DNA of 64,000 nucleotides from Pseudomonadota bacterium (lineage in GTDB: Bacteria > Myxococcota_A > UBA796 > CAJQPC01): positions 60,158-124,157 of the forward strand of contig JAAESX010000280.1 of assembly GCA_024228935.1 (NCBI GenBank). The letters run 5' to 3'. The first letter of the stretch is position 1. Each line of letters starts with the position of its first letter. The notes beneath the pieces were generated by a model. It did not search any database, had not been told where the DNA came from, and saw only the letters and a program-made list of their open reading frames with translations. The translations under genes and the position numbers were made by a program. Positions 24,943 to 32,783 of this stretch are shown in pieces.

Positions 24943-27056
24943 AGGGTCGGCACCGGGAGACGCACGATGAACGTGGCGCCGGCGCCCGGCCGGGACTCGA
25001 CCGAGAGCTCGCCCCCATGGGCCTTCAGGATGCGCTGGCAGATGGGCAGGCCCAGTCCGGTGCCGCCGTGCTTCGTGGTGAAGAACGGGATGAACAGCTT
25101 GTCCTGGATCTCCGGCGGGATGCCGGGTCCGTCGTCCGCGACCGTGATGAGCAGGGCTCGGGTGTCCACCGCCTTGCTGCCGGTCAGGTAGCCACGGCTC
25201 GTGCTCACGTGGATCTGGCCGCCGCCCGACAGCGCCTGGATCGCGTTCTGGACGAGGTTCAGGACCACCTGCCGAAGCTTGTCGCCGTCGACCGGGATCT
25301 CGACCAGGTCTCCGTCGAGGTCTTCGGCGAGCGTGATCCCTTCCGGAACGCCCTGGGCCCGGACGAGCTTGAGGACCTTGGCTACGAGGCCCGAGACATC
25401 GGTCGGCTGGCGGTGCAGCTCGAAGTGGCGGGCGTAGTCCAGGAAGCTCGAGACGACGGCGTTGAGCCGGTCGGTCTCCTGGGTGATGACCTCGAGGAAC
25501 TCCTGGGCCTCCTCGTCCGCACTGTCGAGCGTCTGCAGGTACTGGGCCGCACCCTTGATGCCGGCGAGCGGGTTCCGGATCTCATGGGCCAGGCCGGCGG
25601 ACATCGTGCCGAGCGCGGCCAGTCGCGAGCGCTCCTTGGCGGCCTCGAAGCCCTTGATGTTCTCGACGACAGTCGCCGCCTTGCTCATGGTGCGGACCAT
25701 GCGGGTGATCTCTTCCTGGGAGAACCCGTCCGACCACTCCTCGTCACGGATGGCGAGCCACCCGAGCACGAGCTCTCCGGTGCGCATGGGCACCACCAGG
25801 TCGGCGTCGAGCCCGTCCATGATGCGCAGCCGGACCGCGAACTCCTCGCTTCGGTCGGCCGTGATGGCGCGTCGGCGCTCCAGGTGCTCCCGCACGTACG
25901 CCGGAGCGCCGGCCTCGAAGCCCTCGGCAAAGGGGTGGAGTGCGACCGTGGGCATCGGGCGGTGGTCGCCGCTGGCCTTCTGGGCGACCAGTCGGACCTG
26001 GTTCCGCTCGGGCTCGTAGACGTAGAGGCTCAGGGCAGGGACACGCCCCGAGCTGTGGAGCCGCTCGAGGAGGGTGTGGGACAGGTCGTCCAGAGCGATG
26101 ATCTTGGGCAGGGCCAGGTCGAGCTCGTCGAGCGCCTGGGCCAGCTGGTGGCCGCGGATGTTGAACCACCGGTCCACGTAGTCCTGGATGCGGTGCCGGA
26201 TGGGGTCGTACGCGAGCAGGAAGAGCACGCTCGCGACGAACAGGTGGAACAGCGTCTGGACGGGGTTCGACGCCGCAGCGAACCACAGGACCGCCGCCGC
26301 CGAGATGAGCACGAGCACCAGCGCCGTCGCCGCGACCGAGACGATGCGCGAGAAGATCTCGGTCAGGTCCAGCAGGCGCTCCATCGTGAGCACCTGGTAG
26401 AGGAAGAACAGGAACAGCCCGGCGAACAGCGCTCCGATGGGCGGCAGGTTCCCCTGGAGCTCGACCGAGCGCTCGATGAGCGGCAGCGCGGCGGCGTCGG
26501 GAGCCACCGTCAGGATGCGGTCGGCGCCCTCGAGCCCGGAGAAGCCGACCGCCGCGGCCATGAAGCCCAGGAGGTAGCGGATGCGGGCCTTCTCGACCCG
26601 GTACTCGCTGGCCTCGTGGCGCCTCCAGAGTGCGAACAGGTTCACCCCGAAGCCCGCGTAGACCAGGGCACCCAGGGCGAACTCGAGCACTCCGGGCGAC
26701 ACCTGGTCCCGGAAGAAGACCAGCTCGCCGGCGAGGTAGCCGATGGCCACGATGGGCGTGGCGACCCACAGCTGGCGCAGGAGTCGGGTCGGCTGCTCGC
26801 CTTGGCGCGCGAAGAAGCTCTCCATGAACTGGAGCGTGGCGACGGGCAGGAACGCCCCCGCGACGGCGAACGGGAAGCGGGCCGCGGACAGGGCCGGGAA
26901 CAGGTACAGCGAGAAGCTCGTGTACGTCAGGGCCGTCAGCGCGCACAGGACGGCGAATGTGCGGCGCAGTGGGTCGCGTCCGCCACCGCGGTAGGTCGCC
27001 CGGCCAGCGAGGACCGCGGCGAGCGCGGCGACCAGGACGTAGATGACGGCGTTCAC
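24924..27056 (-). CDS. Sensor histidine kinase with N-terminal multi-TM domain and GAF
   Basis: 710 residues from a GTG start (27056; ribosome binding site weak). The first about 290 residues hold seven or eight hydrophobic segments, then a GAF-like region (about residues 330-470), a HisKA domain with phospho-acceptor His in A-G-L-A-H-E-I-R-N-P-L, and a HATPase with N box N-L-V-Q-N-A-I, D-D-G-P-G-I-P and the G-T-G-L-G-L lid motif. It resembles NtrB/PilS-type kinases that control sigma-54 activators, but no response regulator is next to it, so pairing is unknown. The gene starts 33 bp from divergent selA. The ORF continues upstream but only as antisense of selA. Confidence 0.88.
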   Translation of the reverse strand: MNAVIYVLVAALAAVLAGRATYRGGGRDPLRRTFAVLCALTALTYTSFSLYLFPALSAARFPFAVAGAFLPVATLQFMESFFARQGEQPTRLLRQLWVATPIVAIGYLAGELVFFRDQVSPGVLEFALGALVYAGFGVNLFALWRRHEASEYRVEKARIRYLLGFMAAAVGFSGLEGADRILTVAPDAAALPLIERSVELQGNLPPIGALFAGLFLFFLYQVLTMERLLDLTEIFSRIVSVAATALVLVLISAAAVLWFAAASNPVQTLFHLFVASVLFLLAYDPIRHRIQDYVDRWFNIRGHQLAQALDELDLALPKIIALDDLSHTLLERLHSSGRVPALSLYVYEPERNQVRLVAQKASGDHRPMPTVALHPFAEGFEAGAPAYVREHLERRRAITADRSEEFAVRLRIMDGLDADLVVPMRTGELVLGWLAIRDEEWSDGFSQEEITRMVRTMSKAATVVENIKGFEAAKERSRLAALGTMSAGLAHEIRNPLAGIKGAAQYLQTLDSADEEAQEFLEVITQETDRLNAVVSSFLDYARHFELHRQPTDVSGLVAKVLKLVRAQGVPEGITLAEDLDGDLVEIPVDGDKLRQVVLNLVQNAIQALSGGGQIHVSTSRGYLTGSKAVDTRALLITVADDGPGIPPEIQDKLFIPFFTTKHGGTGLGLPICQRILKAHGGELSVESRPGAGATFIVRLPVPTLQVTER

Positions 27057-27089
27057 GGGCGGAACGTAACCCTCGGATAGAATCCAACC

Positions 27090-28421
27090 GTGGACAACAC
27101 CCTGCTCCGACAGCTGCCGAAGGTCGACCGGCTCCTGAGCGCGCCCGAGCTGGGCGAGCTGCCGGACACCCTGCGGGCCGACACGGCGCGGCGCGTCCTG
27201 GACGAGCTGCGGACGGGCATCCTGGCTGGCGAGCTGACCGCGCTCCCGGACGTCCCGGCGCTCGTCCTCCTCCGCGCGAAGGCGAGGCAGACCCAGCACC
27301 TGGTCCGCGTCATCAACGCGACGGGCATCGTGCTGCACACGAACCTGGGACGCGCACCTCTGGCTCAGGCCGCCTGCGAGGCCGTCCACGCGGTCGCCTC
27401 CGGGTACAGCAACGCCGAGCTCCTGCTCGAGACCGGGCTCCGTGGCGGGCGTCTCGATGGCATCCACGACCCGCTCGTCGAGCTGCTGGGGTGCGAGGAC
27501 GCCATCGCGGTGAACAACAACGCGGCGGCGGTCTTCCTGGCGCTCTCGGCGCTTGGGGCCGGCCGGGAGTGCATCGTCTCGCGGGGCGAGCTGGTCAAGA
27601 TCGGCGGCAGCTTTCGCGTGCCGGACATCATGGCGCTCAGCGGGGCCCGCCTCGTCGAGGTCGGCACCACGAACCGCACCCGGGCCGCGGACTACCAACG
27701 CGCCGTGACCGAGGACACCGGCCTGGTGATGCGCGTGCACCCGTCGAACTTCAAGGTCGTCGGCTTCACCGAGCGTCCGACCACGGCCGAGCTGGCCGAG
27801 GTGGCCGCGTCCGCTCGCGTTCCGATGATCGAGGATCTCGGCAGCGGCGCGATGGTGCCGGGGCTGGGCGACGAGCCGATGGTCGCGGATGTCCTGCGCG
27901 ACGGCGCAGACCTCGTCCTGTTCAGCGGGGACAAGCTCCTGGGAGGGCCCCAGGCGGGTATCCTCGCCGGGCGCCGCGACCTGGTGCAGGCCTGCCGGAA
28001 GCACCCGCTCTACCGCGCACTCCGGCTCGACAAGATGGTCCTGGCTGCGCTCGAGGCCACGCTGCGTCTCTACGTTGCCGGCCGCACCGACGAGATCCCC
28101 ACCGTCGGCATGCTCACGCTCGGCCGCCCGGACTGCGCGGCCCTCGTCGCTGGCCTCGACGGCTGCGGACTGGACGTCCAGGTCGAGGACGACGTCGGCT
28201 TCAGCGGGGGCGGAGCGCTCCCCGGACACGAGCTGCCCACGCGCGTCGTGGCCCTTCGCGGGGTTCCTCCCCAGGACCTCGCCCATGCCCTGCGGACCCG
28301 CTCACCTGCCGTGGTCCCCCGAGTCGCTCGCGACGCGGTCCTCTTGGATCCGCGCACGCTGTTGCCCGGAGAGATCGACGACGTGGTCGCGGCCGTGCGC
28401 CAAGCCACGATCGCGCGATAG
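27090..28421 (+). CDS. selA: L-seryl-tRNA(Sec) selenium transferase
   Basis: 443 residues from GTG 27090. The family N-terminus (LLRQLPKVDRLL) is present, as is the PLP fold: V-N-N-N-A-A-A at residues 151-157, T-N-R-T and the PLP Lys in F-S-G-D-K-L-L-G-G-P-Q-A-G (Lys282). SelA converts Ser-tRNA(Sec) into Sec-tRNA(Sec) using selenophosphate. selB, selD and the tRNA(Sec) gene are not in the window, so they must be elsewhere if the pathway works. Its presence implies selenoproteins in this genome; I did not find an in-frame TGA gene here. It heads a rightward trio with the J-like/HTH and RluD-like genes. Confidence 0.95.
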   Translation: MDNTLLRQLPKVDRLLSAPELGELPDTLRADTARRVLDELRTGILAGELTALPDVPALVLLRAKARQTQHLVRVINATGIVLHTNLGRAPLAQAACEAVHAVASGYSNAELLLETGLRGGRLDGIHDPLVELLGCEDAIAVNNNAAAVFLALSALGAGRECIVSRGELVKIGGSFRVPDIMALSGARLVEVGTTNRTRAADYQRAVTEDTGLVMRVHPSNFKVVGFTERPTTAELAEVAASARVPMIEDLGSGAMVPGLGDEPMVADVLRDGADLVLFSGDKLLGGPQAGILAGRRDLVQACRKHPLYRALRLDKMVLAALEATLRLYVAGRTDEIPTVGMLTLGRPDCAALVAGLDGCGLDVQVEDDVGFSGGGALPGHELPTRVVALRGVPPQDLAHALRTRSPAVVPRVARDAVLLDPRTLLPGEIDDVVAAVRQATIAR

Positions 28422-28430
28422 GAGTCGTCG

Positions 28431-29255
28431 ATGGCGTCATTCTACGACCGGCTCGGCGTGCCCAACGGGGCGAGCGAAGAGGCAGTACGCGAGGGGTACC
28501 AGCGCTCGCTGGCGCGCCTCGTGAAGAAGCTGCGCGACACCCGCAGCCGGGGAGGGGACACCCAGGTCCTGGAAGCCGAGCGCGATGCGGTCCGCGAGGC
28601 CTTCGATGTCCTCACCGACACCACGCGGCGTCGGCGCTACGACCTGCTGCTCCAGACCGAGGCGCAGGGCCTGCCCCAGGCGCCCGAGGATCTCTGGGAC
28701 ACCGTCCAGGAGGGCCTCGTCGACCCCACGGCTGCCGCCGCTGTCGAGGTCGTTCGCGAGCTGACCGAGCTCGATGTGGGTGGCTCGTTCACCGACGCCG
28801 CCTACGAAAAGACGGCTCCCGCCGCGCCGCCCCAGCCCCCCGCGGTGTCGATGCTGTCGCCGGCCGAGCGGGACGAGCGAGCCCGCGCCGCCAGCGAGCC
28901 GGTGCCGGAGCCGCCCAACCTGACCGCCTTCGAGCTGCCGCCGCCGCGTATCTCCCAGCCGGTGGAGTTCGAGGTCGCCGAGCCGGCGATGCCCGACGTC
29001 GCGCGCCATGTCGGACACGACGGCCGGTACATCGCGTCGGTGCGCGCATCGAAGGGCATGACGGTCGACGACCTGTCGTCCAGCACGCGCATCGCTGCCC
29101 GCTACATCGAGGCCATCGAGAACAACGACTTCGAGCGGCTGCCCGCTGCCGTCTTCGTTCGCGGCTACCTTCGCGAGATCGCCCAGGTGCTCGACGTCGA
29201 CGAGGCTGCGCTGGTCGAGGGCTACATGGCCCTCTACACGCACGCACGCGGTTGA
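28431..29255 (+). CDS. Degenerate J-domain plus RodZ-like HTH protein
   Basis: 274 residues. The N-terminal 70 residues follow the J-domain helices (F-Y-D-R-L-G-V-P, A-S-E-E-A-V-R-E-G-Y, R-E-A-F-D-V-L-T-D and R-R-R-Y-D), but the catalytic H-P-D loop is missing, replaced by K-L-R-D-T-R-S-R-G-G-D, so it should not stimulate DnaK. A Pro/Ala-rich linker (about 130-190) follows, and the C-terminal 70 residues form a RodZ/Cro-type HTH (LSSSTRIAARYIEAIENNDFERLPAAVFVRGYLREIAQVL pattern). No membrane segment is seen. The pairing is unusual. A role in shape or cell polarity is possible given RodZ, but unproven. The stop overlaps the next gene (TTGA). Confidence 0.75.
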   Translation: MASFYDRLGVPNGASEEAVREGYQRSLARLVKKLRDTRSRGGDTQVLEAERDAVREAFDVLTDTTRRRRYDLLLQTEAQGLPQAPEDLWDTVQEGLVDPTAAAAVEVVRELTELDVGGSFTDAAYEKTAPAAPPQPPAVSMLSPAERDERARAASEPVPEPPNLTAFELPPPRISQPVEFEVAEPAMPDVARHVGHDGRYIASVRASKGMTVDDLSSSTRIAARYIEAIENNDFERLPAAVFVRGYLREIAQVLDVDEAALVEGYMALYTHARG

Positions 29256-30193
29256 GCGACCCCACCGAGGTCCTCGCGACCCGGCGTGAGCGATTGGACA
29301 AGCTGCTCGTCCGAGAGCTGCCCGACCTGTCCCGCTCGCGCATCAAGGCGCTCATCGAGAACGGCGACGTGACCGTCGAAGGTCAGGTGCGCAAGGTGTC
29401 GTTCAAGACCCAGCCGGGCATGTCGGTGCGGGTCCAGATCCCGGATCTGGTGCGGACCGAGCTGGTCGCCCAGGACCTCGATCTCGAGATCCTGTACCAG
29501 GACGCCGACGTCGTCGTGGTCTACAAGCCGGCCGGGATGGTCGTGCACCCCTCGAAGGGACACAGCGACGGAACGCTCGTCAACGGACTGCTGTTCGCCA
29601 TCGACGACCTGTCGGGTATCGGCGGCGAGGAGCGGCCGGGCATCGTGCACAGGCTCGACAAGGGCACGAGCGGCGTGATGATCGTCGCCAAGCACGACAC
29701 GGCCCACCGCCACTTGAAGGAGCAGTTCTCAGCGCACACGACCGAGCGCGTGTACCAGGCGTTGGTGCTGGGCGCTCCGGACCTGAAGGCGGGTCGCATC
29801 GACACCTGGATCGGTCGAGACCCGCGGGATCGGCTCCGTCAGGCGGTCGTACCTGAGGGCCGAGGCCGTCGCGCCGTGACGCACTGGACGCTCATCGAGC
29901 GCTTCTTCCGCAGCAGCATGCTCGAGTGCCGCTTGGAGACCGGCCGCACGCACCAAGTTCGCGTGCACCTGTCCTCTCAGGGCTGGCCGATCCTGGGCGA
30001 CCCACTCTACCGGGACCGTCAGACGCCGACTCCGTCGGTGCAGGAGGTCGTTCGTGGCCTGGACCACCAGATGCTTCACGCCCGGTTGCTGGGCTTCGAG
30101 CACCCGCGGACTGGCGAGCGCATGTCCTTCACGCACGAACCCCCCGAGGACTTCCAGAGAGTCCTCGAGGGGCTGCGCGCGATCGAGGCCTGA
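29252..30193 (+). CDS. RluD-type 23S rRNA pseudouridine synthase
   Basis: 313 residues starting with TTG 29252, which overlaps the previous stop. An N-terminal S4 domain (RLDKLLVRELPDLSRSRIKALIENGDVTVEG) is followed by the RluA/RluD catalytic domain: V-V-Y-K-P-A-G-M-V-V-H-P, the catalytic Asp in G-I-V-H-R-L-D-K-G-T-S-G (Asp136), and the C-terminal T-G-R-T-H-Q-V-R-V-H. These enzymes isomerise specific uridines in 23S rRNA; the family also includes RluC, so I do not fix the target. Translationally coupled to the J-like/HTH gene. Convergent with the Asp-rich lipoprotein gene downstream. Confidence 0.9.
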   Translation: MSDPTEVLATRRERLDKLLVRELPDLSRSRIKALIENGDVTVEGQVRKVSFKTQPGMSVRVQIPDLVRTELVAQDLDLEILYQDADVVVVYKPAGMVVHPSKGHSDGTLVNGLLFAIDDLSGIGGEERPGIVHRLDKGTSGVMIVAKHDTAHRHLKEQFSAHTTERVYQALVLGAPDLKAGRIDTWIGRDPRDRLRQAVVPEGRGRRAVTHWTLIERFFRSSMLECRLETGRTHQVRVHLSSQGWPILGDPLYRDRQTPTPSVQEVVRGLDHQMLHARLLGFEHPRTGERMSFTHEPPEDFQRVLEGLRAIEA

Positions 30194-30214
30194 GCCCCGG
30201 TCAGCTCGGTCGGC

Positions 30215-31270
30215 TCAGTTGCAGTCGGGATTCGCCGAAGGATCGATGTCCGGGTCCACCGAGACGGAGGACTCGTACGGCGCCTCGTCGTCCTCGACGT
30301 CCAGGTAGACGCACTGCTCGTCGCCGTCGTCCGGACAGGCGATGCAGGAGTCACCCGAGAGCGCCAGCAGGTCGCAGGCGGCGTAGCCGCTGAACTCGAG
30401 ACCATCGAGGTCCACGTAGCCCTCGACGCTGACGTTCACGAGGTTGTCTCCACCGTCGTCGAACGAGCCGCTGACCACGAAGTCCGTGACCGGGATCTGG
30501 TAGCCGCCGGCATCGAACGTCGTCGTGTCCGGGCCCGCCTGGAAGTACGGGTTCGCGGAGAAGTCGGCGTCGGGGAAGTTGATGGCCTCGGCGCAGGCGT
30601 ACTGCTCCAGCGTGCCCGAGTCCGTCCAGCCCATGGCGCCGGTCATCACGATGGTGTCGTCGTCGACGGACTCGACCAGGATGAGGATGTGGTCCGTGTC
30701 CAGCTGTCCGACAAGCAGCGAGCCGGTGGACTCGGCGGGCGAGTTCCACGTGACGCTGTTCAGGTCGATGTCGTAGACGCGTCCCTGCAGGTCGCTCGGG
30801 TCGATCTCGCCCTCGACGGTAGTGAACGTGCTGGATGCATCGTCCGTGCAGGTCTCGACGTTGAAGGTGTACTGCGTCGAGCGGGCGAGCTCCTCGCCAG
30901 GCGTGAAGCCAGCGCCGGTCGCGCCGTTCAACAGCTCGGTGGTGCCGGCGATGTCGCCGTCGGGGCCCTCGAGCGAGAGCGTGATGTCGTTCAGCGTGGC
31001 GTCGCTGTCGAACCAGGCCTTCAGCGTCGGGGTCGGGGACACGCCGTTCGTGTTGTTGCCCGGGTCCAGGTACGAGATGGCGATCTCGCAGTCCGTGTCC
31101 GTGTCCGAGTCGGTGTCGGCGTCGGAGTCGGAGTCCGAATCGGCGTCGGTGTCGGTGTCGGCGTCGACCTCCGGGACGGAGTCCTCGCCGGTGTTGATGG
31201 TGCCGTCGTCGCCGGTGCAGCCAGCGGCGAACGCCAGCAGCGCGAGCGCGGGAAGTGCAAATCGGGTCAT
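30215..31270 (-). CDS. Asp-rich lipoprotein with Ig-like domains (paralogue 1)
   Basis: 351 residues. Signal peptide with lipobox A-A-G-C (MTRFALPALALLAFAAGC). The mature N-terminus is an acidic linker of about 25 residues made of Asp-Thr, Asp-Ser and Asp-Ala pairs, followed by an Ig-like beta domain of the SbsA/Big type (SPTPTLKAWFDSDATLNDITLSLEG pattern) and a second beta-rich region ending in a Cys-rich tail. It is paralogous to the neighbour upstream: both have the EG-x-V-Y-D-[IL]-x-L block, Y-F-[QK]-[IA]-G-P and D-x-C-x-x-C-P-D-G. GGAGGAG is a strong ribosome binding site. Asp-rich linkers are common in Myxococcota surface proteins. Function unknown. Confidence 0.75.
   Translation of the reverse strand: MTRFALPALALLAFAAGCTGDDGTINTGEDSVPEVDADTDTDADSDSDSDADTDSDTDTDCEIAISYLDPGNNTNGVSPTPTLKAWFDSDATLNDITLSLEGPDGDIAGTTELLNGATGAGFTPGEELARSTQYTFNVETCTDDASSTFTTVEGEIDPSDLQGRVYDIDLNSVTWNSPAESTGSLLVGQLDTDHILILVESVDDDTIVMTGAMGWTDSGTLEQYACAEAINFPDADFSANPYFQAGPDTTTFDAGGYQIPVTDFVVSGSFDDGGDNLVNVSVEGYVDLDGLEFSGYAACDLLALSGDSCIACPDDGDEQCVYLDVEDDEAPYESSVSVDPDIDPSANPDCN
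31091..31167 (-). repeat. Asp/Ser/Thr-encoding hexamer repeats
   Basis: Degenerate 6-bp units (GTCGGN/GTCCGN on the plus strand) encode the acidic linker of the lipoprotein. Confidence 0.75.
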
Positions 31271-31316
31271 GTCTCCTCCAGGAGCCGAAAGGGGTTCAAG
31301 TACTCAAAACGACGAA

Positions 31317-31342
31317 GGGGAGGGCCTTTTGGGGCCCTCCCC
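31317..31342 (-). terminator. Intrinsic terminator after lipoprotein paralogue 2
   Basis: 10-bp perfect stem (GGGGAGGGCC, 31317-31326, with GGCCCTCCCC, 31333-31342) and a 6-nt loop. On the minus strand it follows the stop of the 31385-32371 gene by about 42 bp and is followed by TTCGTCGTTTT. Confidence 0.75.
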
Positions 31343-31384
31343 ACAGTCATGTGGAACACCAGGTGTTGGACACCGGGGTCGTGG

Positions 31385-32371
31385 CTACTCGCCCCAACCG
31401 GTGGTGTCGCACTCCTCGTTCTCCCAGGAAGCGTCGCAGTTCTCGTGGCAGTCACCCTGCGCGATCTCTTCGACGTCGGTGTCGGCGGCGGTGCCGACCA
31501 GGTCGACGGCCTTGATCTCGAGGCAGAAGTTCGTGCCATCGGGGCAGGGAATGCAGCTGACGCCGAAGCCGGCGACCAGGTTGCAGACCGCGTCGTCCTC
31601 TTCCTCGTCACCGACCAGGACGGCCAGGGGACGCGTGTCGATCGAGCCCGAGAGCTCACCGCCACCGAACCAGGTGCCGTCGCTGGAGAACGTGCCGCTG
31701 ATGAGCATGTCCTCGATGGTGATCTCGTAGCCGGCGACGCTGATGTTCGTCGTGGCCGGGCCGATCTTGAAGTACGGAGCCTCGCTGAAGTCCGCGGCCT
31801 CGGGGAAGTCCAGGGTCTCGGTGCAGTAGTCCTGCTGACCGGGGACGTCCTCGTCGCCGATGGCGCCCAGGAACTCGATCTCGTCGCCGGCCGAGGTGAC
31901 CTCGAGGAAGATCTGGACCGTCAGGTAGGACTCGAGGACCGAGCCGACACCCTCGGGGATGACGATGCGACCGCTGTCGAGGGCCAGGTCGTAGACCATG
32001 CCTTCGATGATGGTCGGGTCGGACATCGTTCCGCCGAGCTCCGACGTCGTGAACGTGATGGCCGCGTCCGCCGTGCAGTATGACACCGTGTAGGTGTACT
32101 CCGTGTTCGGCTCGAGGGGAGCGTCAGGCGTGAAGTAGACAGTCTTGTTGTCGTCCGAGCGCCACGTGGTGCCGGTGACGCCGTCCATGCTGATCTCGGC
32201 GGTGTCGTCCGCATCCGAGAGGTGCACCTCGATGGTGCCTCGGTAGTAGAAGTCACTGCTGTTCGGGGCGGGCCAGATGTCCTGGTCGCTGATCTCGACG
32301 CCACAGGCCTCGACGAGGCCGGAGTCCGCGTTGGTGCCGTCACAACCCGCAAGGGCAAGAGCAAGAATCAT
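31385..32371 (-). CDS. Lipoprotein with Ig-like domain (paralogue 2)
   Basis: 328 residues. A short signal peptide with lipobox L-A-G-C (MILALALAGC). Then an Ig-like region (SSDFYYRGTIEVHLSDADDTAEISMDG, ending VYFTPDAPLEPNTEYTYTV), which resembles the SbsA Ig-like repeat, and a beta-rich C-terminal half ending in a Cys-rich tail with Cys pairs (SCIPCPDG, ECDTT). It shares block order with paralogue 1 but lacks the long Asp-rich linker. GGAGGAGA lies shortly before the ATG. It is separated from paralogue 1 by a terminator, so each is likely its own transcript. No function assigned. Confidence 0.75.
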   Translation of the reverse strand: MILALALAGCDGTNADSGLVEACGVEISDQDIWPAPNSSDFYYRGTIEVHLSDADDTAEISMDGVTGTTWRSDDNKTVYFTPDAPLEPNTEYTYTVSYCTADAAITFTTSELGGTMSDPTIIEGMVYDLALDSGRIVIPEGVGSVLESYLTVQIFLEVTSAGDEIEFLGAIGDEDVPGQQDYCTETLDFPEAADFSEAPYFKIGPATTNISVAGYEITIEDMLISGTFSSDGTWFGGGELSGSIDTRPLAVLVGDEEEDDAVCNLVAGFGVSCIPCPDGTNFCLEIKAVDLVGTAADTDVEEIAQGDCHENCDASWENEECDTTGWGE

Positions 32372-32427
32372 GGTGTGTCTCCTCCAGAGAGCAATGGTCC
32401 CCTAGGAACGGGGATCTCAAGGCGGAG

Positions 32428-32457
32428 GACATACCAGTACAGCTCGCGGGCTGTCAA
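32428..32457 (-). promoter_or_regulatory. Candidate sigma-70 promoter for lipoprotein paralogue 2
   Basis: Consensus -35 TTGACA (complement of 32452-32457), an 18-bp spacer and a weak extended -10 TGG-TATGTC. The -10 matches TATAAT at only three positions. The 5' leader to the ATG would be about 50 nt. Confidence 0.4.
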
Positions 32458-32495
32458 CGTCGAAGCCGCGCGGAATGCCAGGGCTCACGCAGTCT

Positions 32496-32774
32496 TCAGG
32501 AAGACTTTGCTTCCTTCGTCTTGAGCCGGAGCTCGACGAGGATGCTCTCCAACAGAGCGGTCTCTTCTTCGTCCAGGTTGCCCGAGGTCTTCTCCTGTAG
32601 GACCTGGATCAGCTGGATGGTCTGGCTCGCGCCCTCGAAGTCCGGATCGACCCGTCCCTTCTCGGTGAAGCCGAGCTGGGCGAGGGCCGCGCGGCCGAGG
32701 CTCACGAGGAACGAGGAGAAGGAGACCTGGAGGTCGGGCGTCTCGGGCGGACGGGGGGCAGCGGCGTCAGACAT
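32496..32774 (-). CDS. DUF1844 family protein
   Basis: 92 residues. The S-F-S-S-F-L-V-S-L-G-R-A-A-L-A-Q-L-G segment, then G-A-S-Q-T-I-Q-L-I-Q-V-L-Q-E-K-T-x-G-N-L-D-E-E-E, is the DUF1844 signature. The family is small, cytosolic and of unknown function. The gene begins 9 bp after the HtrA-like protease gene, on the same strand, so they are very likely co-transcribed. The 124-bp gap to the next gene holds a candidate promoter. Confidence 0.85.
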   Translation of the reverse strand: MSDAAAPRPPETPDLQVSFSSFLVSLGRAALAQLGFTEKGRVDPDFEGASQTIQLIQVLQEKTSGNLDEEETALLESILVELRLKTKEAKSS

Positions 32775-32783
32775 GACGATTCC

